DNA from: Leptospiraceae bacterium
GTDB lineage: Bacteria > Spirochaetota > Leptospiria > Leptospirales > Leptospiraceae
Direction: 5' to 3'
DNA: 64,000 nucleotides
Assembly (NCBI GenBank): GCA_024233865.1
Contig: JACKPA010000001.1
Location: 682,001 to 746,000, forward strand
The notes below the pieces were generated by a model. That model was not told where the DNA came from. It saw nothing but the letters and a program-made list of their open reading frames with translations, and did no database searches. A program made the position numbers and the translations under genes. Below, piece by piece: positions 27,428 to 36,737 of this stretch (its first letter is position 1; each line of letters starts with the position of its first letter).

Positions 27428-28369
27428 ATGAAAGATGAAAAAATTATAAAAATAATGACTCAAAACATCGGCTTTCATATTTTTTTAATGGTGGCAACTT
27501 TCCTTTCCATGACCTACAAGGAAGCCTTACTTGGGGCGTTGATTGGATTTGATTTTGAATCTTTGGCGAGAGTTTCTCTCCAAGAGTATTGGTACTCGGC
27601 AAGCCTTATAACCATTTTATTTTGCCATGAAATGGGACATTATATTCCTACTCGGTTGTATGGATTTCGGGCAACCCTTCCCTATTTTATTCCTTTTCCT
27701 TTGGAGCCAATTGGTACCATGGGAGCTGTAATTAAAATTCAGGATCCTATTTCGGACAAAAAAAAGCTATTTGATATAGGTTCCGGTGGTCCAATAGCCA
27801 GCTTAATTCTATCCGTGATCTGCTGGATTATTGGAATTTATTTGTCTCAACTGACTCCTTTGGAAAAAACGACGGGCAATGGAATCTACTTGATATTCGG
27901 AGACAGCATTTTTACTTATTGGACGGGGCAGTGGATTTTGGGACCTTATGACCCTAATAGTTTTGACATTTTAATCCATCCCCTGGCTAAGGCAGGTTGG
28001 GTTGGATTGTTCATAACAGCCATCAATCTACTGCCTTTTGGTCAATTGGACGGGGGACATATCATTTACGCTGTTTTTGGAGAAAAATATCGTAAATGGA
28101 TATATTATCTATTTCTTGGGTTTCTATTTTTAACTTTAATTCACTTTACTTGGTTGCTTTGGGGATTTATTATACATTTTTTTATAAAAATAGAACATCC
28201 TTATGTTCCGGATTCGATAGATATGGGAAAAGGTCGAAAAATTTTGGGATTGATTTTACTTTTTTCCCTTATTTTTATATTTGTTCCCAAGCCCTTATAT
28301 ACCTCTATGGAAGCAGGAAATACGTCTTTATTGCAGGATATAATAAATTTCGCCAGAAGCTTTTTTTGA
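27428..28369 (+). CDS. Site-2 protease family (M50) membrane metalloprotease
   Basis: I start at the ATG at 27428 (313 aa); a TTG nine bases upstream is an alternative. The zinc motif FCHEMGHY (HExxH) lies near residue 65 within a helix, and the second signature INLLPFGQLDGGHIIYA near 200 carries the third ligand Asp. About six transmembrane segments are visible. Proteins of this type cleave within the membrane; EGY1/S2P-like family members lack PDZ domains, as here. The substrate is unknown; the diverging MCP gene is 150 bases away. Confidence 0.88.
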   Translation: MKDEKIIKIMTQNIGFHIFLMVATFLSMTYKEALLGALIGFDFESLARVSLQEYWYSASLITILFCHEMGHYIPTRLYGFRATLPYFIPFPLEPIGTMGAVIKIQDPISDKKKLFDIGSGGPIASLILSVICWIIGIYLSQLTPLEKTTGNGIYLIFGDSIFTYWTGQWILGPYDPNSFDILIHPLAKAGWVGLFITAINLLPFGQLDGGHIIYAVFGEKYRKWIYYLFLGFLFLTLIHFTWLLWGFIIHFFIKIEHPYVPDSIDMGKGRKILGLILLFSLIFIFVPKPLYTSMEAGNTSLLQDIINFARSFF

Positions 28370-28753
28370 TATAATATCGTCTTCCATAAAACTCCTTTGG
28401 TTATAGGATAATTTTTCATGGAGTTGAACAGGAGTATGGAATTACCATAGTTCAAAAAAAATGGAGTTTTTTTGGATTGATATAAGAAATGTAATGTGGA
28501 ATAAAGTTTTTATTTTAAACATGATTCTTTTTTGCTCAAAAAACATAACCATAACAAAATTTCGGGAATTTGATTTTTTGTATGAGTCTTTTAGTGTTAT
28601 AGTTATATATGGTAATTGTGTTAATTTTGTGAAGAGTTTCATGTGAATCACCTCGTGTGCTATCGAATCATTAAAAAAAGAATTAGAAAAAATGAAAAAG
28701 TTACTAAATAAAAAGTAGCCTTTTCACCTCTATATCTTTTAGCCTAAAAAGTC
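28370..28753. other. Non-coding gap holding an inverted RHS-leader fragment
   Basis: This 384-base stretch has no convincing full gene. Its centre holds an inverted copy of the leader of the RHS gene at 49 kb (see next entry). The remainder is AT-rich with no clear promoter. Confidence 0.5.
28589..28664 (-). pseudogene. Inverted fragment of RHS-gene leader (SD, ATG, first codons)
   Basis: On the minus strand this repeats the sequence around 49015-49100: GAGGTGATTCAC, then an ATG at 28642 and a shared stretch coding MKLFT-LTQLPY, with only a couple of mismatches. The (AT)n tract of the 49-kb copy is reduced to three units plus an ACT interruption here. The frame then continues to a stop at 28442 without any RHS sequence, so it is a detached leader. 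Confidence 0.75.
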
Positions 28754-29905
28754 ATGGAAAATAATAAGCTATTTAATTTTTACTTTGTGAAATTATCAAC
28801 ACTTTTAGTTTTTTTTATAGTTCTCTTGTTTTGGAATGTTTCAGTGTTATATTCCAATGGACATAAGGAAGCTAGAGAATGGATCGAAATCGGAAAAAAA
28901 TTCGCTGAATTTAAAAAACATCCGGAAGCCATTGAATACTACAACAAAGCCATTGATTTAAATCGAGACTATGGTTATGGGGCTGCGGCTCGTTTTCTGA
29001 AAGCTAAAAGTCTTATTGAACTCCAAGACATGGACAATGCTCTTGTTCAATTGTGGATGGCTGTTGATCTTTTTCCCTATATTTTTTATGATAATGAAAA
29101 TACCCTGGAAGAATACGATTATTCCAAAGAAGCCAAATCACTTTTTGAAAAACTCAAGCAAGAGAACCCGAATTTTAAGCAAATTTGGTTTGTGATTTAT
29201 AACAATGCTTCCTTAAAAGACGAACCCTTATTTGATAATGAGACAAAAGATATATCCCTTCTAAGAGAAGGCGATATGCTTACATTTATGGAAAAATCGG
29301 ATCTAAGCTACAATCAGAATTATTACAAAGTTCCACAATACCAGGGCTATTCTTGGTACAAAGTCAAAACCAAAGATGGAAAAGAAGGCTGGATTTTTGG
29401 TCAGCACTGTCAGAGTTACGAAATCATGACAACAAATTTATATAGAGCCATCAAGCATGGAAAATTGGAATACGTTCAGGGGATTTTTAATAAAGGAGCA
29501 GAGGCAAATGTTTTGATTGAAGATGGAAATTCTCCTTTGCACCATGCTGCTATGGCTGGTTATCCTGATATTGTAGAGTTTTTGATTCAAAAAGGTGGAA
29601 AAGCAGATATTCATGGAATCAATACCTATACTCCTCTACATTTTGCTAAAAATGTGGAAGTAGCAGAACTATTGTTAAAAGCCGGAGCTGATATAAACGC
29701 CAAAGGCTGGTCGGATATGTCTCCTTTGCATATAGCAGTAGAGTATGGAAATTTGGACTTGGTTAAGTTTTATATAACACATGGTGCAGATATCAATGCA
29801 CAAGGAATAATGGGTGCAACTCCTTTGGAACTGGCAAGAGATGAAAACATAAAAAAGTTTTTACAAGAAACGCTGGAGAAAAAAGCCGAAAAAACAGAAA
29901 AATAG
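28754..29905 (+). CDS. Exported TPR-SH3-ankyrin repeat protein
   Basis: The 383-aa product has a signal anchor or signal peptide (about residues 12-36, ending VLYSNG). TPR units follow (about 40-115: EAREWIEIGKKFAEF, then YNKAIDLNRDYGYGA). A bacterial SH3-like segment (about 145-225) ends SWYKVKTKDGKEGWIFGQHC, and three to four ankyrin repeats (about 230-370) include GNSPLHHAAMAGYPDIVEFL and DMSPLHIAVEYGNLDLVKF. This combination is interaction-only; the protein is likely periplasmic or surface-associated. The promoter was not resolved. A 37-base gap precedes the DUF1574 gene. Confidence 0.85.
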   Translation: MENNKLFNFYFVKLSTLLVFFIVLLFWNVSVLYSNGHKEAREWIEIGKKFAEFKKHPEAIEYYNKAIDLNRDYGYGAAARFLKAKSLIELQDMDNALVQLWMAVDLFPYIFYDNENTLEEYDYSKEAKSLFEKLKQENPNFKQIWFVIYNNASLKDEPLFDNETKDISLLREGDMLTFMEKSDLSYNQNYYKVPQYQGYSWYKVKTKDGKEGWIFGQHCQSYEIMTTNLYRAIKHGKLEYVQGIFNKGAEANVLIEDGNSPLHHAAMAGYPDIVEFLIQKGGKADIHGINTYTPLHFAKNVEVAELLLKAGADINAKGWSDMSPLHIAVEYGNLDLVKFYITHGADINAQGIMGATPLELARDENIKKFLQETLEKKAEKTEK

Positions 29906-29942
29906 TTTTTCAAATAACTTGATTTTGGTTTTATAAAAAAAC

Positions 29943-30968
29943 ATGAAAAAAAAATACATATACTACCCAATCCTTTACATACTTGCTTTTTTTCTATTGG
30001 ATAAAATTTTCTTATTAGATTACTTTCAAAAAGAATTTTTGCAAACAGGAAATGTTGTATACTATCGTCAAAGACACTTACTCTTTGAAAGGATGAAAAA
30101 GGCTATCCCAAAAGATTCTCGCAATCTGGCAGTTGCTTTTGGTGATTCAAGAGCTTACGCTTTTTCGGAGAGGCTTTTATCAAACGAAAATAAAAAAAAG
30201 TGGATGGTTTACAATTTTTCTGCTCCACAAGCTCCTCCCATTTATGCCTATTACTGGTTTGAAAAAATGATCCAAAATAAGGTGTTTCCTTCTCTTGTTA
30301 TTTTTACAATTAGTCCGGAAGGTTTTACGGATTCTTTACGGCTGGTTCATAGTCCGGTTTTGCGATTGGGTGTGGATAAAGAATTTATAAATAAATACTG
30401 GGAGTTGTTTCCGGAGGATGATCGCCATGAGTATATTTTAGACAAGCTCATCGCTCTTCGCTCAGTAGAAGTGGATTACAAGCTTATGCTATCAAGGTTA
30501 AAAAACGGAGAATTAAACCAGTATGATCCTTCCAAAAACGCCTATATGGCGATATTGAATCTGTACAAAGGTGAACAGTTAGCCTATACGGCTTTTGTAA
30601 ACGATATTCCACGTTTGGAAAGTGATTCTCTTAGGATGCGAAAGTTATACTTTTCCAACTATAAGGTTGATAAAACTCAGTTTGTTTTTACGGAAAAGCT
30701 GTTGGAACTTGCTCAAAAAAATGGTGTCACCGTTTTTGTAACTTGGCCGAAAGTTTACAAAGAACTTAGAAAGGAATATGAAAAAGAAAAAGTCAAAGTC
30801 GTTTGGCAAGGCGAGCTCAAACAACTGGTTGGTAAGTATGGAATGAAATTTTATAACTTTAATGAAATTACAAAATGCGACTTGTTTTATGATGCTTCTC
30901 ACCAATCAAACCTTTGTTTCAAAGAGCAGATTAATTTTTTGGTAGAAGAATATCAAAAAGTTAAATAG
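29943..30968 (+). CDS. DUF1574-family (SGNH-like) membrane-anchored protein
   Basis: The 341-aa protein has one N-terminal transmembrane segment (residues 6-24). GDSRAYAF near residue 62 resembles an SGNH block I (Gly-Asp-Ser) and DASHQSNLC near 318 provides an Asp-xx-His pair. This layout fits DUF1574, a family much expanded in Leptospira and thought to include cell-envelope acyl- or acetyl-esterase-like enzymes. Activity is inferred from the fold only. It is in the same direction as the neighbours but separated from the TolC gene by ~120 bases. Confidence 0.72.
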   Translation: MKKKYIYYPILYILAFFLLDKIFLLDYFQKEFLQTGNVVYYRQRHLLFERMKKAIPKDSRNLAVAFGDSRAYAFSERLLSNENKKKWMVYNFSAPQAPPIYAYYWFEKMIQNKVFPSLVIFTISPEGFTDSLRLVHSPVLRLGVDKEFINKYWELFPEDDRHEYILDKLIALRSVEVDYKLMLSRLKNGELNQYDPSKNAYMAILNLYKGEQLAYTAFVNDIPRLESDSLRMRKLYFSNYKVDKTQFVFTEKLLELAQKNGVTVFVTWPKVYKELRKEYEKEKVKVVWQGELKQLVGKYGMKFYNFNEITKCDLFYDASHQSNLCFKEQINFLVEEYQKVK

Positions 30969-31087
30969 GTAATCAAAATTTTTTTTAGTGCTTTTAGAAT
31001 GACAGTTAGCAAACACTTTTTCTGCATTTTTTATCATTTACAAAACTAATGGTTTTATTCTAAATAGCAATTGTATAAGAAACTTAT

Positions 31088-32731
31088 ATGTTAATAAAAA
31101 ATGTATTGTTGAGAGAACGAATGGGTAGTATACATCTGAATTTTCGATTTTTTGTATTTTTCTATGTATTTATAAGTATTTTTTTTAACGATTTTCCTCT
31201 TTACTCTCAAAAGTCACCTCAAAAATTAGAAAAATCCAGCGATAAAAAAACTAACAATAAAAAAATATTAAAATTAACATTAGAAGAAGCCATTCGTCAA
31301 GTTATTGACAATAATTTAACAATCCAAAACGCTAAATATGAAATAGTAAAATCAGACTCGGAATACCTTAAAAACGAATCAAAATACGCATGGAAAGCAC
31401 TGGGAGAAGTTCAATATTTTCAAACCGTTCTTCCTAACAATAGAGTAAATTATTTTTCAGGTAATAAACAACAGAATAACAAATATAGTGTAGGAGTTGA
31501 AAAACAATTTGAAACTCAGACCTATATAAAAATAGAAGGCAGTACCGTTCGTTATGATTCCAATGCTTTTGAATCGGATTTTATTCCTCAGCAATTTAAA
31601 ATATTAGCAATTCGCCCTCTGTATACAGGTGCTCTTTCTTTTACCATAAGCCAGGAATTGCTAAAATACAGTTTTGGTAAAACAGACAAAAATACCAAAA
31701 AGATTCTAAAGGCAAAATCTATCATTAAAGTGGATGAAATGATTTATACTTTAACAAACCTCGTTGCTCAGTCTCTTGTTCAGTATTGGACAATTGGTAT
31801 CCTTGATTCTTCGGTTCAAACATACCAAAAATTATTGCAAAATACTAAAAATATAAGGAATATAACGGCAAGAAAGAAAAATATTGGTTTGGCAGAAAGA
31901 TTTGAAGTCAATCAGTGGAATTCAGTAGTGCATGAAATCGAAATTAAACTAGAAAACGCAAAAAGGGAAAGGGATGAAGCAAAAAGAAACTTGGTTCGGA
32001 TTTTGAATGTTGATCCGGCTTCCGAAATTTCCGGCGTGACCGACCTTACAACTGCTCTCCCCAACGACATAAACTTAGAAAGAGACATAAATTATGCTTA
32101 TGAGCATAGAATTGATCTAAAAAACCTAAAACGAGAGATGGAAATATCCAAACTAAGTGTTGAAAATGCTTTGAATGATCAATTGCCTTCTTTGAAACTT
32201 TCGGCTACCTATAGCACAAGAGGGCAAACGGTAAATTCATCCATGTATAATTTTTATTTTAACAACCAAGGAGTTTCTTCACTTCGATATCCCGAATCAA
32301 GAGCGGACTTAAATTTCTCTTACCCTCTTTGGGATGAAGGTGTAAAAAGCAAAATTCGGGACGAGCGTAGCCAAGAAAAGCAGCTGCAAATTAGAGAAAA
32401 TAATCTAAAAAAAGAAATAAGAGACGATATTGTAAGCGCTTACGACGGCATCCTGGCAAGCCATAAAATATTAAAAACATCACAAACAACAGAAGCAGAG
32501 ACAGACCGCTTTTACAATGGCATTCTCAAAGGCTATGGTCAAGGTAGGTTTTCGGCAATTGCAGTTAAAAATGCCCTTGATTCCAATATTCAAGCTAAAT
32601 TAGGGGCAATTCAGTCAAAAATTAATTATAATATAAATCTTTTACGATACGATTTGGCGAAAAATTATTTATTTGAGAAATATGGTATTGACGTATATAA
32701 AATCATAGATTCACTCAAAACAAAAAAATAA
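31088..32731 (+). CDS. TolC-family outer-membrane efflux protein
   Basis: The 547-aa protein has a signal sequence ending PLYSQK after a Lys-rich stretch. It has two repeats of the TolC type: long coiled-coil helices (QNTKNIRNITARKKNIGLAERFEVNQWNS near 255, and KEIRDDIVSAYDGILASHKIL near 445), with beta segments between (FSYPLWDEG). It should form the outer-membrane channel of an RND, ABC or MFS pump, but no pump or adaptor genes are adjacent. It may belong with the cyclase-FecR genes 75 bases downstream. Confidence 0.85.
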   Translation: MLIKNVLLRERMGSIHLNFRFFVFFYVFISIFFNDFPLYSQKSPQKLEKSSDKKTNNKKILKLTLEEAIRQVIDNNLTIQNAKYEIVKSDSEYLKNESKYAWKALGEVQYFQTVLPNNRVNYFSGNKQQNNKYSVGVEKQFETQTYIKIEGSTVRYDSNAFESDFIPQQFKILAIRPLYTGALSFTISQELLKYSFGKTDKNTKKILKAKSIIKVDEMIYTLTNLVAQSLVQYWTIGILDSSVQTYQKLLQNTKNIRNITARKKNIGLAERFEVNQWNSVVHEIEIKLENAKRERDEAKRNLVRILNVDPASEISGVTDLTTALPNDINLERDINYAYEHRIDLKNLKREMEISKLSVENALNDQLPSLKLSATYSTRGQTVNSSMYNFYFNNQGVSSLRYPESRADLNFSYPLWDEGVKSKIRDERSQEKQLQIRENNLKKEIRDDIVSAYDGILASHKILKTSQTTEAETDRFYNGILKGYGQGRFSAIAVKNALDSNIQAKLGAIQSKINYNINLLRYDLAKNYLFEKYGIDVYKIIDSLKTKK

Positions 32732-32806
32732 TTAATTGTTTGATTTATTTTATCAAATAAAAATAATAAGGTTTATAAAACATTACTAGTATATAGTTAG
32801 ATTCTT

Positions 32807-34738
32807 ATGGCTAAACAAGATAAAACTTTTAATCAAAACGTAGAATACATTACTCAAGAAGAAATGAGTTACAACGATAAAAAAAATCGGAAGCGAATTC
32901 GATTTCCCATTTGGGTGAAGTTGCTAATTATTATATCAACCATAATTTTATTATCTCTTTCTACCATTATTTATATCACAACAAGCCTCTTTAAAAACGA
33001 CAACATAGTAAGGATTAAAGAAAACAACATCGTTTTAACTGATATTTTATCGTTAAAAATCCAATCTGATTTGTTTAACACCATTAAAAACTTGAAATTC
33101 ATAGCTGAAGACTTAAAAGAAGGAAACGGGGAAAGTGCAAAAAAGGATGTGCAGTCCGAAAAAGACATTTTGACAATAGGCATATATAAGGAAGAAAATA
33201 AAACACTAAAGCCCATTTTTTATATCTTTTCTGATGAGGATTTAAATGGAATCAGATTGGAAAATATTGATGAAATTATAAAAAACAATGAGATAAACTA
33301 TTTAAAATCTTTTAGCGGCTCGACTATTTTATACAATTCTAGTCCTGACTTTAGGTTTCCTGTTTTGGGGATTAGTTTTCCTTACAGCGACATAAACGGA
33401 GAAAAAACGATTGTTTTGGCTCACATAAAATTGGAACCTTTATTGAATGCCTTTCGCCACATTGGAATTGCCACCAACTTTTTAGTTGATGATGAAGGTA
33501 ATATTCTCGCCCATCCTGATAGCGACGAAGTTATCCGAAGGTCAAGTTATAGAGATTTGGAAATTATCCAAAGTATGATGAAGAGTAAAATAGACAATGG
33601 AGAAAAGAGATATTTAAATCAAAAAGATGGAAAATACTATTTGGGCTCTTTTAAAAAGCTAAACTTTACCGGTGGTGGAGTTGTTTCTACCGTATTGGAA
33701 GAAAAAGCTTTCGAAGAAGTATACAATATTCAAAGAAGAAATATCTATATTATGATAATTGTTTTGAGTGCTGCAATTCTGATTGTTTATATATTTGCCA
33801 AAACTATTACTCAACCTGTGCTCGGTTTAGTCGTAGCTTCGAGTGAAATCGAAAAGGGAAATTACGATATAAATTTGAAAGTGGAATCCCAGGACGAAAT
33901 CGGTATTTTGACTCAATCTTTTAATTCTATGAGTAGAGGTTTGGATGAACGAGAAAAGATGAAAACAGCACTCAGTAAGTTCACCAATAAAGAAATTGCG
34001 GAAATGGCATTAAAAGGAGAGATCAAGTTAGGAGGAGAGAGGAAATATTGTGCTATCTTTTTCTCAGATATTCGTAGTTTTACTTCCATATCAGAAAAGT
34101 TAGAACCAGAAGAAGTTGTAGAATTTTTGAATCAATACATGACGGAAATGGTTAAATGCGTAAACGAAACAAACGGAACAGTAGATAAGTTTATTGGTGA
34201 TGCCATTATGGCAACATGGGGTGCAATAAAACAATTAAAAGAAAACGAAACGGAGTGTGCCATTAATGCTTCTTTATTAATGAGAAAAGCATTGATGAAA
34301 TTCAACGAAGGGAGAGGAGGATATAAAAAGCCTATTATAAAGATTGGGTGTGGTATAAATTCGGGATATGTGATTTCTGGACAAATTGGCTCAGATGAAA
34401 GACTTGAGTATACCGTTATAGGTGACTCCGTAAATCTAGCTTCTAGAGTGGAATCTCTCAATAAGCCTTTTGGTAGTGACATCTTGATTACGGAAGAATC
34501 GTACCAAAGAGTAAAAAATATCTATAAAGTAGAGAAAATGCAAACTATTAAGGTAAAAGGAAAGTCAGAACCACAGACAATTTATGCTGTTTTAGGTAGA
34601 AATGATGATCCGAAGTGCGTTCGCTCTATGGAAGAACTTAGGGATTTATTGGATATTGAGTATACTCCACCCTCACCATCAAAAAAGAATTCTGGAAATG
34701 AGGATGAAAAAGAAGTAAAGTATGAGATACTTGAATAA
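32807..34738 (+). CDS. Cache-HAMP class III adenylate cyclase
   Basis: The 643-aa membrane enzyme has TM1 (about 43-65), a dCache-type periplasmic domain (FLVDDEGNILAHP near residue 223), TM2 (about 310-328), HAMP (about 330-385) and a class III cyclase domain. SDIRSF near 421 and IGDAIMATWG near 464 supply the two metal Asp residues; DKFIGD has the purine-binding Lys and YTVIGDSVNLASRVE near 536 the Asp, Asn and Arg expected for ATP. It probably makes cAMP in response to an external ligand. Its end overlaps the FecR gene by 17 bases. Confidence 0.92.
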   Translation: MAKQDKTFNQNVEYITQEEMSYNDKKNRKRIRFPIWVKLLIIISTIILLSLSTIIYITTSLFKNDNIVRIKENNIVLTDILSLKIQSDLFNTIKNLKFIAEDLKEGNGESAKKDVQSEKDILTIGIYKEENKTLKPIFYIFSDEDLNGIRLENIDEIIKNNEINYLKSFSGSTILYNSSPDFRFPVLGISFPYSDINGEKTIVLAHIKLEPLLNAFRHIGIATNFLVDDEGNILAHPDSDEVIRRSSYRDLEIIQSMMKSKIDNGEKRYLNQKDGKYYLGSFKKLNFTGGGVVSTVLEEKAFEEVYNIQRRNIYIMIIVLSAAILIVYIFAKTITQPVLGLVVASSEIEKGNYDINLKVESQDEIGILTQSFNSMSRGLDEREKMKTALSKFTNKEIAEMALKGEIKLGGERKYCAIFFSDIRSFTSISEKLEPEEVVEFLNQYMTEMVKCVNETNGTVDKFIGDAIMATWGAIKQLKENETECAINASLLMRKALMKFNEGRGGYKKPIIKIGCGINSGYVISGQIGSDERLEYTVIGDSVNLASRVESLNKPFGSDILITEESYQRVKNIYKVEKMQTIKVKGKSEPQTIYAVLGRNDDPKCVRSMEELRDLLDIEYTPPSPSKKNSGNEDEKEVKYEILE

Positions 34739-36728
34739 AGATTGGTGGATACCGGCACTACTTATCCTAAACATTATTGTATTTACAGGCTTGTTTTTTT
34801 ATGACCTGAATAAAAAAATTAGTTTTGGTTTAAGGGAAGTTATTGGAACAGTAACGTTCAAAAAGAATTCAGTTCATAGAAAGTTCTTTTCACACGTTGT
34901 ATGGCAGGACATTGAATCCAATTCTCCCGTAGCAAATAGGGACACAATTAGAAGCTTTGGTAACGCCGATGTAAACATAGATTTAAAAAACGGTATAAAC
35001 ATATTGATGGATGAAGATAGTATGGTCTATCTTGATGTTACTGATAAAGAACAAAAAATAAATTTTCAGGGTGGCTCGGTGTCCATTGATAGCACAAATG
35101 GAAAAGCAAAAAATCTTTCCGTCTTTTCCGGTAACTATAAGATCAGTATATCCGAACCAAGTCATATAAAACTCGAAAAATCAGTTGATTCAGCCTTGAA
35201 TCTTTTTGTAAAAGAAGGCTCGGTAAGTATAGATGTTGATGGAAAAACTCAAATTATAAAAAAAGATGAAAAATTAGATATAAGTTCACAAGGTATTTCG
35301 GTTGAAACAGTTCCGTTTAAGTTACTTTCACCCCAAAATCAAAAACAATATACAACCTCTTCTACCATTTCTCCCACATTTGAGTGGGAAAAAAAGGTAA
35401 ATGTCAGCGAGTCTTTTATTGAAGTTAGCAAAACTCTGAAATTTTCCAAACTCATATACAAAAAAACCACAACCGAAAACTCGGAGAAAGTCAGTTTGGG
35501 AGAAGGAGTTTACTACTGGAGGGTAGGAGGAAGTGTTAGTGGAAAAACGGAATACAGCGAGATAAGAAAATTATTTGTTTTTAGCAACCTTGTTCCCAAA
35601 ACGTTTTCTCCTGCAAATAAAGCAGCATTTTCCTATTTTGCATCCCCTCCTGTTATAAACTTTTTTTGGAGTAAGAACGACTATTCGAATCGTTACACAC
35701 TCCAAATTTCAACATCTCCGGATTTTAAAAATCCTTTGGAATACAAGGTCAATTCAAACCATATCACACTTTCTAACTTGATCGAAGGAACGTATTATTG
35801 GAGAGTTATAACCGATATTTCTTTGGAAAACGTAAATCAATTGGTAAGTACTACATACACTTTCTCCGTAAACCAAAAAGGAACAATAGCTCCTCCTATT
35901 CCATTGAACCCTTTTTCTAATGAATATGTAGTTTTGAAAAGAGGCAATCAAAATAAGATATTGCTCACTTGGAAAGCCAGCCATGAACAAAAAGTTTTTA
36001 AAGTGGAAGTAAGCAAGGGAGGAAACTTTATGAACCCTGTCATAAATAAAAAGGTTTCTTCTTTGTCTATTTGGCTAACAGAAATTGCAGAGGAAGGAAC
36101 ATGGTATTGGAGAGTTTTGGGTTACACCTCAGACGGAGTTGAATCAGGCTATTCCAATATGGCAAAATTCCACACAACCTATGACCCGAATCTTGCTTTC
36201 CAAAAAGCGAAAGATATACCTACTATTGATAATGAAAAAACAGAAGAAAATACGACAAAAGTAGCGGAAGAAAATCAGAAAACAACAAATGAAATTAAAA
36301 AAATCCAAAAGGATGAAACAAAAAAAATTGGGAATACCAATGTCCATGCCAGATTAGAAGCTCCGGCAAAACTGTATCCGGTCTCTCCGAACAATAAAGT
36401 AAACCCAACCAATGGGAAACCGATTCAATTCAAATGGAAAAAGGTGCCCCAAGCAGCCGATTACGAATTAAACCTCTACAAAGACAAAAGTAAAGGTGGA
36501 AATTTAATTTTCAAAGACAGAACAAAAAAGAACCATTATGAATTTAAAAAATTTGATAAGCTAGATAAGGGCAAGTTCGAGTGGGAGGTTAATGCCATTG
36601 ATAAATACAACAAACCGGGCAAGAAAGTCAGAGGAATGTTTCAAATAGACATTCCAAACGACCCGCTAGATGAACTTAAACCGGATGATATTGAAATAAC
36701 TTCACCTAAAGTCATGTATAGGGAATAA
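34722..36728 (+). CDS. FecR-domain protein with FN3-like repeats
   Basis: The 668-aa protein has an N-terminal transmembrane helix (about 10-27), a FecR domain (about 50-175: ANRDTIRSFGNADVNIDL and GGSVSIDS), then several FN3-like modules each ending in a YYWRV, WYWRV or FEWEV signature (near residues 265, 360, 460 and 620). A Glu/Thr/Lys-rich linker (about 500-535) divides them. FecR usually senses or transmits signals to a sigma factor, but here none is adjacent. The ATG lies inside the last codons of the cyclase gene, so expression is coupled. Confidence 0.8.
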   Translation: MRYLNKDWWIPALLILNIIVFTGLFFYDLNKKISFGLREVIGTVTFKKNSVHRKFFSHVVWQDIESNSPVANRDTIRSFGNADVNIDLKNGINILMDEDSMVYLDVTDKEQKINFQGGSVSIDSTNGKAKNLSVFSGNYKISISEPSHIKLEKSVDSALNLFVKEGSVSIDVDGKTQIIKKDEKLDISSQGISVETVPFKLLSPQNQKQYTTSSTISPTFEWEKKVNVSESFIEVSKTLKFSKLIYKKTTTENSEKVSLGEGVYYWRVGGSVSGKTEYSEIRKLFVFSNLVPKTFSPANKAAFSYFASPPVINFFWSKNDYSNRYTLQISTSPDFKNPLEYKVNSNHITLSNLIEGTYYWRVITDISLENVNQLVSTTYTFSVNQKGTIAPPIPLNPFSNEYVVLKRGNQNKILLTWKASHEQKVFKVEVSKGGNFMNPVINKKVSSLSIWLTEIAEEGTWYWRVLGYTSDGVESGYSNMAKFHTTYDPNLAFQKAKDIPTIDNEKTEENTTKVAEENQKTTNEIKKIQKDETKKIGNTNVHARLEAPAKLYPVSPNNKVNPTNGKPIQFKWKKVPQAADYELNLYKDKSKGGNLIFKDRTKKNHYEFKKFDKLDKGKFEWEVNAIDKYNKPGKKVRGMFQIDIPNDPLDELKPDDIEITSPKVMYRE

Positions 36729-36737
36729 TCATATAGA

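Noticed and set aside
28461..28646. Plus-strand frame across the RHS-leader fragment
   Set aside because: Better explained by the inverted leader on the minus strand; no ribosome site and AT-rich reading.
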